A stretch of 7,369 nt of DNA from Patescibacteria group bacterium. GTDB taxonomy: Bacteria; Patescibacteriota; Patescibacteriia; Patescibacteriales; VMTK01. Made by a program: the position numbers and the translations under genes. Positions 1 to 5,731 of the stretch are shown one piece after another (the first letter of the stretch is position 1; every line of letters begins with the position of its first letter). The notes under the pieces were generated by a model. That model saw nothing but the letters and a program-made list of their open reading frames with translations. It was not told where the DNA came from and ran no database searches. The stretch covers positions 1-7,369 of the forward strand of contig JAHIME010000039.1 of the NCBI GenBank assembly GCA_018896595.1. The letters are read 5' to 3'.

Positions 1-446
1 TAGAGGCGCGCCGGCAAGCCGACTATTTGTTCCAACTTTTCTTTCGGCGCTTTGATGTCCATCGCGATATAATCAATCAGCTTTTTATCAATCAAGTTCT
101 TGATCATTTCCGGATTGGAGCCGTTGGTGTCTAATTTAACCGAATAGCCCAAATTTTTAATTTTAGCAATGAAATCAGGCAAATCCGGCTGAATTGTCGG
201 CTCGCCGCCGGTGATAACAACCGCTTCTAATTTGCCGATTCTTGATTTTAAAAAAACAAAAAGGTCATCCTTTTTAATAATGGGAGAATGACCCTTTCGT
301 TTAAATTTGCCGGTTATGGACCAGGCGACAAGCATGGGATTATAACAAAACTGGCAATTAAAATTACACCCTTGGGTAAAAATGATCGCGGACAGATGCC
401 CGGGATAATCAAGCATGCTGAATTTTTGCAAACCTCCGATAATCAT
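1..446 (-). CDS. nrdG: Anaerobic ribonucleotide reductase activating protein NrdG, radical SAM (3' end cut by window edge)
   Basis: Activase that uses S-adenosylmethionine and a [4Fe-4S] cluster to place the glycyl radical on class III ribonucleotide reductase. About 148 residues are visible; the C-terminus lies outside the window. Translation from ATG 446-444 begins MIIGGLQKFSMLDYPG, the usual opening of the NrdG2-type family, followed by TQGCNFNCQFCYNP. C27, C31 and C34 form the CX3CX2C cluster motif, and GGEP at about residues 80-83 is the SAM-binding motif. The family's N-terminal GGLQK block directly follows this Met, which fixes the start. No Shine-Dalgarno precedes it; the GGAGG nearby is inside codons 4-5. 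It begins 7 bases after the stop of the glycyl-radical ORF, so it is the last visible gene of the nrdR-nrdD operon and its substrate is encoded just upstream. Confidence in the function is high from motifs and context. Confidence 0.95.
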   Translation of the reverse strand, partial: MIIGGLQKFSMLDYPGHLSAIIFTQGCNFNCQFCYNPMLVAWSITGKFKRKGHSPIIKKDDLFVFLKSRIGKLEAVVITGGEPTIQPDLPDFIAKIKNLGYSVKLDTNGSNPEMIKNLIDKKLIDYIAMDIKAPKEKLEQIVGLPARL

Positions 447-453
447 AAAATAT

Positions 454-594
454 CTATTTCTGATCAATCTTAAACGTCTTTCTGTTGAAATACTCGGCCT
501 GTTTGCCATCGTTCCATTGCTGAATCGGCCGGAGATAACCGGTTATTCTGCTGTAAACCTCGCAAGAAGTTCTTTTTGTTTCTATTGGACTCAT
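454..594 (-). CDS. Separately encoded C-terminal glycyl-radical domain of class III ribonucleotide reductase (46 aa)
   Basis: Short ORF from ATG 594-592 to TAG 456-454. The protein contains KRTSCEVYSRITGYLRP and then QQWNDGKQAEYFNRKTF, which is the C-terminal glycyl-radical block normally fused to the end of NrdD; the radical residue would be the Gly of ITGYL (residue 19). It starts 24 bases after the nrdD stop, in the same reading frame, but the intervening sequence contains a second in-frame stop (TAA, 606-604) after the nrdD TAG (621-619). The upstream bases are almost pure A/T with no Shine-Dalgarno. nrdG follows after 7 bases. The conserved motif shows it is not random sequence. It may be a true split subunit that docks on NrdD like the spare glycyl-radical protein GrcA does on pyruvate formate-lyase, a domain reached by stop readthrough, or the tail of a recently broken gene. 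The identity of the domain is near certain; its expression is inferred. Confidence 0.88.
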   Translation of the reverse strand: MSPIETKRTSCEVYSRITGYLRPIQQWNDGKQAEYFNRKTFKIDQK

Positions 595-618
595 ATAATA
601 AAATTAAAAAATAATTTT

Positions 619-3600
619 CTATGACATTGCCAGAACAATTTCTCTTTCTATGTCTTCTATGTCGCCGACATTCCCCGTATATCCGATTTCCTCGTCGCAT
701 TTCGGGCAGAAGAAATGCTCGCCGGGCAAATAGCCGTGCTTGGGACAAATTGAAAAGGTTGGTGTAATTGTAAAATAAGGCAAACGGTAATTCTTGGCTA
801 TTTTTCTGACTAATTTTTTTACCGCCTCGGCTGACGGCAGGGCTTCGCCGACAAAACAATGCAAAACCGTGCCGCCGGTATATTTGCATTGAATTTCATC
901 CTGCAGATCCAGCGCTTCAAAAATATCATCGGTAAAATTAACCGGCAATTGGGACGAGTTGGTGTAATAGGGCGCGGCCTTGCTTGCCCCTTTGAAGCGC
1001 TCCGCGGAGGGGCTCGCCTTTACCGCTTCATCGTTAGCCACGATTAATTCCGGGAATTTATCTTTATCAATCTTGGCCATTCTTCTGGTTACGCCCTCGG
1101 CCGGAGTTGCTTCAAGATTATAAAGATTATTGGTTTTGCCTTGAAAATCTAAAACTTTATTCCTCATAAAATCCATTATTTCCAAAGCGAATTTTCTTCC
1201 CTGTTTTGAAGCAACGGTATCTTTAATCGGCTCAAAATTCAGCAAGGCCTCGTTCATGCCGATTATGCCGATAGTGGAAAAATGGTTTCTCCAATATCCG
1301 CCAAAACGCTGTTTGATGCCGCTTAAATAATGTTTGGCGTAAGGATACAAGCCCTTTTCGGTTAAATCTTCCAAAATTGTTCTTTTTATCTCCAAGCTCT
1401 CGCGGGCAATCTGCATCAAGGCGCTTAATTTATCAAAAAACTCTTCATTGGTTTTGGATAAATACCCCGCTCTGGGCAGATTAACAGTCACTACGCCGAT
1501 TGAACCGGTTAAAGGGTTGGCGGCGAACAATCCTCCGCCTCTTTTTTTAAGCTCTCTGTTGTCTAAACGCAATCGACAATTATGCGTCAAAATTCCCGTG
1601 GTGCCAACTGTAAATATTGGGTTGCCGTCCTTGACTTCAAAACAATATGCTGTACTATTTTGAATTTTTTTAATATCTTTAATTCTAACCCACAGCCTTT
1701 TTTCTTTTTTAAACCAAACATTGCCGTATTTTGTTCTATTAAGCTGGTAAAATAAAACCGCGTAATTCGGTTCTTTTCCTAATCTGCCGTCTCTTTCATC
1801 TTTATATATGCTTGTAGCCGTACCTAAAGTGGCGGCAAGCATATTTAATGTTTCAACCATTTTTAATGACGAGGTGTAAATTCTATGCCTATTGCCGCCG
1901 TCTGTCGCGTAATGGCCTGCCAGCGCTCCTTCTCTGAATTCAATGCTCATATCAAATAATCGCGCTTTGTAATGCTTATTTTTTTCCTTTCCTTCTACAA
2001 AATCTTTACACAAACCGACCGCGGCTTTTGAATGAATTTTTAAAGTTATTAATTTGCTGTCTTTATAATCTTTAATCGCGCTGTTTGCTCCAAAATATTT
2101 TTTCGCTATTTCTTCAAGTTTAGATATAACTTCTTTTTTATAATGATTTTCTAAAGAAAATATTACTGTTCCATCTCCGTCAAAAGATCCGTCGCCGGCA
2201 TACGCGCCAACAAAATATCCCAAATCTTTTATTCCGCCGCTGCCTTCACGCTTATTCAAAGAATAAGGCAAATACATTCCGGATTTTAACTCCTTGCCTT
2301 TTACTACGCGTTCTCCTTGCCCTTGATCGGCTAATGCAAAATTCAAATGCTCGTCTGACATTTTAATTTCATGGCCGTTTTCTAAAATGACTTTTATCAT
2401 TTTCTGATTATTGAATTTATTAAATTTCCCTTTAACGAATTTTCCGTCGCTGTAAATTTCATATTCATCCTGTTTTCCATTGCCCTCATAAATATTCCTG
2501 ATATTGGAATATTCCAATCCTCTGCCTCTTGATGATCTTATTAAAACTTTTTCATCTCCGGCCAGCGGGCACATGCTCCTCGCGTCATCCGGCTTTATGT
2601 CGGAATTAATAAAATTGGAAAAATAAGGAATGCCGTATTTCGCCGTCATTTCAAAAATTTTTTCCGCTACCGGCGAATCCCAATCAAAATCTTTGGTGAT
2701 ATTATAAGTCGGAATCGGAAAAGTAAAAACCCTGCCCTTGGCGTCGCCTTCCATCATCAGCTCGGCGAAAGCCAAATTAATCATATCCATTTCTTTTTGA
2801 AATTCCTTGTATTTTTCTTTTTGCGCCTGCCCGCCTATAATCACATATTCTTCGCCTATCATTTCGCCCGGCTTCAAATCCATTGTTATGTTCGTAAACG
2901 GAGTTTGGAATCCCACCCGCGTCGGCACGTTAATATTGAATAAAAATTCCTGCAACGACTGCTTTGCTTCCTGATAATTCAAATTGTCGTATCTGACAAA
3001 AGGCGCTAAATAAGTATCAAAATTGGCAAAGGCCTCGGCGCCGGCGACTTCGCCCTGCAGGGTGTAGAAAAAATTAATAATTTGGCCTAAAGCGGTGCGG
3101 AAATGCTTGGCCGGCTTTGACTCAACCTTGCCGGACACGCCGCCGAAACCTTGGATTAACAAATCCCTTAAATCCCAGCCGGCGCAATAAGGAGCCAGCA
3201 GCTGCAAGTCATGAATATGCAAATCTCCGTTTTTATGAGCTTCCCTGATATTGGAAGTATAAACTTCGTTAAGCCAATAATTGGAAGAGATAGCTGAGGC
3301 AATATGGTTGTTAAGCCCCTGCAAACTATAACTCATATTGGAATTTTCCTTGACGCGCCAATCAGATTTTTTCAAATAACCTTCCATCAATTCATTGGAG
3401 TTAATCATTGACTTCATTTCACGCAGGCGGGCTCTTTGGTCGCGGTATAAAATATAGGCTTTGGCGGTTTTTATCTGCTTGCTTTCAATCAATATTTCTT
3501 CCACAATATCCTGAATTTCTTCAACAGCCGGTATGCTGCGGCTATGGAATTTTTTGCTTAATTTTTCAACAACCTGCTCGCTAAGCTTTTGGGCCAATTG

Positions 3601-3717
3601 CATATCCGGCCGGCCTGTGGATTCGGTGGCTTTGAAAATAGCGTTAGCGATCTTGCGCCGGTCAAAATCAACAATTTCGCCCGATCTTTTTCTGATTTGT
3701 GAGATATTGTTTGGCAT
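619..3717 (-). CDS. nrdD: Anaerobic (class III) ribonucleoside-triphosphate reductase NrdD, intein-containing, lacking its own glycyl-radical end
   Basis: Reduces ribonucleoside triphosphates to deoxyribonucleotides under anoxia by glycyl/thiyl radical chemistry. The 1032-residue precursor has an ATP-cone allosteric domain at about residues 5-100 (IRKRSGEIVDFDRRKIANAI), the reductase barrel from about 105 with LHIHDLQLLAPYCAGWDL (C178, position comparable to T4 Cys79), and the finger loop SMC/CRLRLDNRELKKRGGG interrupted by an intein at 384-713. A zinc site follows near the end: CPKHGYLPGEH (C991, H994) and CPKC (C1004, C1007). Without the intein the protein is about 702 residues, normal for the family less its tail. 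It stops 25 residues after CPKC without the expected RxxGY glycyl-radical motif, which appears in the next small ORF. The ATG directly abuts the nrdR TAG (TAGATG, no gap), so translation is probably coupled. Control is expected through NrdR boxes upstream of nrdR and through ATP/dATP binding to the cone. Confidence 0.95.
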   Translation of the reverse strand: MPNNISQIRKRSGEIVDFDRRKIANAIFKATESTGRPDMQLAQKLSEQVVEKLSKKFHSRSIPAVEEIQDIVEEILIESKQIKTAKAYILYRDQRARLREMKSMINSNELMEGYLKKSDWRVKENSNMSYSLQGLNNHIASAISSNYWLNEVYTSNIREAHKNGDLHIHDLQLLAPYCAGWDLRDLLIQGFGGVSGKVESKPAKHFRTALGQIINFFYTLQGEVAGAEAFANFDTYLAPFVRYDNLNYQEAKQSLQEFLFNINVPTRVGFQTPFTNITMDLKPGEMIGEEYVIIGGQAQKEKYKEFQKEMDMINLAFAELMMEGDAKGRVFTFPIPTYNITKDFDWDSPVAEKIFEMTAKYGIPYFSNFINSDIKPDDARSMCPLAGDEKVLIRSSRGRGLEYSNIRNIYEGNGKQDEYEIYSDGKFVKGKFNKFNNQKMIKVILENGHEIKMSDEHLNFALADQGQGERVVKGKELKSGMYLPYSLNKREGSGGIKDLGYFVGAYAGDGSFDGDGTVIFSLENHYKKEVISKLEEIAKKYFGANSAIKDYKDSKLITLKIHSKAAVGLCKDFVEGKEKNKHYKARLFDMSIEFREGALAGHYATDGGNRHRIYTSSLKMVETLNMLAATLGTATSIYKDERDGRLGKEPNYAVLFYQLNRTKYGNVWFKKEKRLWVRIKDIKKIQNSTAYCFEVKDGNPIFTVGTTGILTHNCRLRLDNRELKKRGGGLFAANPLTGSIGVVTVNLPRAGYLSKTNEEFFDKLSALMQIARESLEIKRTILEDLTEKGLYPYAKHYLSGIKQRFGGYWRNHFSTIGIIGMNEALLNFEPIKDTVASKQGRKFALEIMDFMRNKVLDFQGKTNNLYNLEATPAEGVTRRMAKIDKDKFPELIVANDEAVKASPSAERFKGASKAAPYYTNSSQLPVNFTDDIFEALDLQDEIQCKYTGGTVLHCFVGEALPSAEAVKKLVRKIAKNYRLPYFTITPTFSICPKHGYLPGEHFFCPKCDEEIGYTGNVGDIEDIEREIVLAMS
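1579..2568 (-). mobile_element. In-frame LAGLIDADG intein in nrdD, about 330 residues, apparently with Pro at position 1
   Basis: Self-splicing protein insert at residues 384-713 of the NrdD precursor. The N-terminal block reads PLAGDEKVLI, matching the usual C-L-A-G-D-T-x-V/I block A with Pro in place of Cys. Block B is GHEIKMSDEH (insert residues 65-74) and block F is TAYCFEV with Cys at 309. Block G is GILTHN, ending in Asn330 and followed by Cys+1 of the C-extein. Two homing-endonuclease motifs are present, LGYFVGAYAGDG (about 116-127) and LAGHYATDG (216-224), both keeping the acidic residue (D126, D223), so the endonuclease looks intact. The insertion lies beside the putative thiyl-radical cysteine, a typical choice of a highly conserved site. 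By eye this segment is more AT-rich than the exteins. An alternative left boundary is Cys383 as residue 1 (331 residues), but this would remove one residue from the M-x-C-R loop of the host protein. Confidence 0.92.
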
Positions 3718-4203
3718 CTATTTTTTTGTTATCTTTTTATTTTCTCTTTTTTTATTCCTCAGTAATTTGTTAAGCTCTCTCCTGAATGTCTGCGCGTCTT
3801 TAAATGACTCGTAAACGCTGGCAAAACGGATATACGCCACTTGGTCAACGCGCTTTAAGTGCTTCATCAATACCTGGCCGACTTGGCTGGAGGTAATTTC
3901 GCTTTTGCGCATCGCCTGCAAATCGCGCTCTATTGAATTAACTAATTTTTTAAAATTATCATCGGTAATCGGCCGCTTTTCCAGCGCTTTGCGCAGGCCT
4001 TTGATTAATTTTTCCCTGCCGTAGGCTTCTTTGCGGCCGTCTCTTTTAACGATTGTCAGATCTAAAATTTCAACCTCTTCATAAGTTGAGAAGCGGAAGC
4101 CGCATTTCAAGCATTCCCGCCGCCTTCTAATAGAAAGCCCGTCGCTGGCAACGCGCGAATCAATCACTTTAGTGTCTTGGTAATAGCAGACCGGACACTT
4201 CAT
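3718..4203 (-). CDS. nrdR: Transcriptional repressor NrdR of ribonucleotide reductase genes
   Basis: Nucleotide-sensing repressor that binds paired NrdR boxes and shuts off ribonucleotide reductase genes when dATP is high. The 161-residue protein has an N-terminal zinc ribbon (C3, C6, C31, C34: MKCPVC and CLKCGFRF) with the conserved basic segment IRRRRECLKC, then FSTYEEVE, and an ATP-cone from about residue 48 to 140 (IVKRDGRKEAYGREKLIKGL, SEITSSQVGQVLMKHL, YIRFASVYESF). The lysine-rich tail (about 150-161) is slightly longer than usual. The start at MKCPVC matches the family. No Shine-Dalgarno is visible; the start follows a T-rich tract belonging to a terminator-like hairpin. It is first in an operon with nrdD, whose ATG touches the nrdR stop, so the repressor is co-transcribed with its expected target and probably regulates itself through the two boxes upstream. 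Confidence 0.97.
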   Translation of the reverse strand: MKCPVCYYQDTKVIDSRVASDGLSIRRRRECLKCGFRFSTYEEVEILDLTIVKRDGRKEAYGREKLIKGLRKALEKRPITDDNFKKLVNSIERDLQAMRKSEITSSQVGQVLMKHLKRVDQVAYIRFASVYESFKDAQTFRRELNKLLRNKKRENKKITKK

Positions 4204-4209
4204 ATAAAT

Positions 4210-4258
4210 AAAAAAACACCTATAAATTATCTTTAAAAGTTGTTTTAGAGGTGCTTTT
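4210..4258 (-). terminator. Terminator-like hairpin with T-tract in the nrdR leader
   Basis: On the minus strand the arm AAAAGCACCTCTAAA (4258-4244) pairs with TTTATAGGTGTTTTT (4226-4212), with one mismatch and one G-U pair, around a 17-base loop. The 3' arm merges into seven T residues (4216-4210). This is the shape of an intrinsic terminator, though the stem is AT-rich. It lies downstream of the predicted nrdR promoter and ends only 6 bases before the nrdR ATG. It could stop readthrough from ftsZ, attenuate the nrd operon, or both. The plus strand also gives a hairpin followed by TTTTA. The structure is visible; its function is inferred. Confidence 0.6.
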
Positions 4259-4278
4259 ATGCTAACTCCTTGCCAAAT

Positions 4279-4294
4279 TCACCATATCTTGTAT
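4279..4294 (-). promoter_or_regulatory. NrdR box, downstream copy
   Basis: The plus-strand 16-mer TCACCATATCTTGTAT matches 13 of 16 positions of the NrdR-box consensus as I remember it (ACACWATATNTWGTGT). It starts 32 bp from the other box, about three helical turns, the pairing typical of NrdR operators. It lies just downstream of the predicted transcription start of nrdR. Confidence 0.75.
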
Positions 4295-4304
4295 ATCTTA
4301 TTTA

Positions 4305-4332
4305 ATTATACCACAACATATAGTAAAGTCAA
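4305..4332 (-). promoter_or_regulatory. Sigma-70-type promoter of the nrdR-nrdD-nrdG operon
   Basis: On the minus strand a -35 TTGACT (4332-4327) is followed by a 16-bp spacer and a perfect -10 TATAAT (4310-4305), preceded by TGG, which also makes it an extended -10. Transcription would start near 4298, giving a leader of about 95 bases before nrdR. The spacer coincides exactly with a NrdR box, so NrdR binding would block polymerase directly. Confidence 0.8.
4311..4326 (-). promoter_or_regulatory. NrdR box, upstream copy, filling the promoter spacer
   Basis: The plus-strand 16-mer CCACAACATATAGTAA matches 12 of 16 consensus positions, including the core CAACATATAGT pattern. It occupies exactly the 16 bases between the -35 and -10 hexamers of the nrdR promoter, and there are 16 bp between it and the downstream box. 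Confidence 0.75.
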
Positions 4333-4339
4333 GGAGGGC

Positions 4340-4418
4340 GAGATTAGCTAATTTTTGCTAATATTTTTTGCTTATTAATACAACATTATTAATTTTAAAA
4401 AAAATAATAATTTCTGCT
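4340..4418. other. AT-rich stretch between ftsZ and the nrd promoter
   Basis: About 80 bp made almost only of A and T. It contains the palindrome TTAGCTAA, three loose GCTAAT/GCTTAT-type repeats at about 4348, 4358 and 4371, and a weak all-A/T inverted repeat (ATTATT at 4385, AATAAT at 4403-4408). No ORF or GC-rich terminator was found. It may be a spacer, upstream promoter DNA, or an easily melted region next to the DnaA boxes. Confidence 0.5.
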
Positions 4419-4435
4419 TGTGGATAAGTGGATAA
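4419..4435 (-). promoter_or_regulatory. Two overlapping DnaA boxes after ftsZ
   Basis: The minus strand reads TTATCCACTTATCCACA. TTATCCACA (4427-4419) is a perfect consensus DnaA box, and TTATCCACT (4435-4427), sharing one base with it, matches 8 of 9. They lie 2 bases after the ftsZ stop codon and roughly 120-135 bp upstream of the predicted nrdR transcription start. Binding is not shown; they may serve nrd regulation or DnaA titration. Confidence 0.5.
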
Positions 4436-4437
4436 GT

Positions 4438-5625
4438 TTATAGCATCTTCTTCCTGATAAACGCCGGGATGCCTAACTCGTCGTCTTCTTCGCCCGATTC
4501 GTCAACTTTCTTCTTCGCCGGCTCGGCTTGCGCCGCTTTCAAGCTGGAAAATTTGCTTTTTTTCTTTTCTTTCAGTTTTTCTTCTTCTTTCTTTTCTTCT
4601 TTGCCGATGTTGGCAATAAAAGTACTTGGAGTATATTTGCCGCCGGCCGTTGATTCGCTCATGCCGATCTGCTTGCCGTCAAAGCCGGTCGCCACAACTG
4701 TGATTTTTATCTCATCTTTTAATTTTTCGTCAATAACCGCGCCGAAAATAATTTTAGCGTCTTCGTCTATTGAAGAAGTTATGACCTTGGCCGCTTCATT
4801 AACTTCGTGCATGGTTAAATTCGGACCCCCGACAATAGTAAACAGTATTCCTCGCGCCCCCTCAATTGACATCTCAAGCAAGGAAGAATTAATAGCCGCT
4901 TTCGCGGCCTCAACCGCTTTGTTTTCGCCGCTGGCTTGGCCTATGCCCATTAAAGCGCTGCCTGCCTTAGCCATAACCGCTTTCACGTCAGCGAAGTCAA
5001 CGTTAATCAAGCCCGGGACGGTAATTACTTCGGATATTCCTTGAACGCCCTGGCGTAAAATTTCATCAACTATTATAAAGGCGTCCAAAAGCGAAGTTTT
5101 TTTGTCAATCACCTGCAATATTTTATCATTAGGAATGGTAATAATGGTATCAACCTTATCGGTTAATTCCGCCAAGCCGCGCTCGCCGATATTTCTCCTT
5201 TGCGCGCCTTCAAAAGAAAAGGGCTTAGTCACCACGGCAACGGTCAAGGCGCCGAGATCCTGCGCCAATTCAGCCACTACGGGCGAGGCGCCCGTGCCCG
5301 TGCCGCCTCCCATGCCGCAAGTAATAAAAACCATATCAGCGTCTTTTAACAAATCCCTGATTTCATTTTGCGATTCCTCGGCCGACTGCCTGCCTAATTC
5401 CGGGTTCATTCCCGCGCCCAGTCCGCGGGTTATTGTTTTGCCGATATGCAATTTTTTGGAAGCTTTATTGTAATGCAAGGCCTGCACGTCGGTGTTTATG
5501 GCGATAAATTCAACTCCTTTAATGCCGCATTCAATCATGCGGTTAATCGCGCTGCCGCCCGAGCCTCCTATGCCGATTACTTTTATTTTAGCAAAAGTTT
5601 CCGCCGCCGGTTTTACTTCAGCCAT
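4438..5625 (-). CDS. ftsZ: Cell division GTPase FtsZ
   Basis: Tubulin-like GTPase that polymerises into the Z ring at the division site. The 395-residue protein has the N-terminal GTP-binding glycines IGIGGSGGSAINRM (about 17-30), the tubulin signature GGGTGTG (106-112), and the T7 catalytic loop NVDFAD (208-213) with both aspartates. The C-terminal domain runs to about 318. A disordered Lys/Glu-rich linker follows (about 340-380, GKEEKKEEEKLKEKKK), then the conserved tail DDELGIPAFIRKKML (381-395) that binds FtsA. The length is normal. The ATG at 5625 fits the family start; the bases before it are AAATAT with no Shine-Dalgarno. ftsA lies 106 bp upstream, and a candidate promoter in that gap suggests ftsZ can be expressed independently. 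Its stop is followed at once by DnaA-box sequences rather than a clear terminator. Confidence 0.98.
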   Translation of the reverse strand: MAEVKPAAETFAKIKVIGIGGSGGSAINRMIECGIKGVEFIAINTDVQALHYNKASKKLHIGKTITRGLGAGMNPELGRQSAEESQNEIRDLLKDADMVFITCGMGGGTGTGASPVVAELAQDLGALTVAVVTKPFSFEGAQRRNIGERGLAELTDKVDTIITIPNDKILQVIDKKTSLLDAFIIVDEILRQGVQGISEVITVPGLINVDFADVKAVMAKAGSALMGIGQASGENKAVEAAKAAINSSLLEMSIEGARGILFTIVGGPNLTMHEVNEAAKVITSSIDEDAKIIFGAVIDEKLKDEIKITVVATGFDGKQIGMSESTAGGKYTPSTFIANIGKEEKKEEEKLKEKKKSKFSSLKAAQAEPAKKKVDESGEEDDELGIPAFIRKKML

Positions 5626-5668
5626 ATATTTGAAATAGGTTAAAAATTATAATAATATCTGTATTAGT

Positions 5669-5697
5669 ATTGTATATTATTGCTTTAAAATAATCAA
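5669..5697 (-). promoter_or_regulatory. Candidate ftsZ promoter
   Basis: On the minus strand TTGATT (5697-5692) and TACAAT (5674-5669) are separated by 17 bp. They match 4 of 6 and 5 of 6 consensus bases. Transcription would begin near 5662, giving a leader of about 36 bases before ftsZ. AT-rich DNA makes chance matches fairly likely. Confidence 0.5.
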
Positions 5698-5710
5698 GTC
5701 CTTCTATAGG

Positions 5711-5729
5711 TGTATAAAATTTTTATACA
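5711..5729. repeat. 19-bp perfect palindrome between ftsA and ftsZ
   Basis: TGTATAAAATTTTTATACA is a perfect dyad with 9-bp arms around one central base, starting 3 bases after the ftsA stop codon and upstream of the candidate ftsZ promoter. The minimal loop and the lack of a following T-tract make it look more like a protein-binding operator than a terminator. No binding family is recognised. Confidence 0.5.
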
Positions 5730-5731
5730 GC

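Noticed and set aside
415..624. Plus-strand ORF of 69 codons over the split junction
   Set aside because: No motif, antisense to well-supported genes, and no promoter or start context.
470..889. Minus-strand 139-codon ORF overlapping the nrdD end and the radical-domain ORF
   Set aside because: It is out of frame with both, and its translation has no recognisable motif; the overlapping frames contain clear NrdD zinc-site and glycyl-radical sequences.
4340..4435. Chromosomal replication origin
   Set aside because: Only two DnaA boxes, no dnaA or other origin-flanking genes, and strand-skew data are unavailable.
4469..5044. Plus-strand 191-codon ORF
   Set aside because: Antisense shadow of ftsZ with a low-complexity Ser/Phe-rich translation; the opposite frame is unmistakable FtsZ.
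619..5625. Use of the UGA=Gly genetic code
   Set aside because: All genes are full length without internal TGA and end in TAA or TAG; under that code TGA glycine codons would interrupt these frames.
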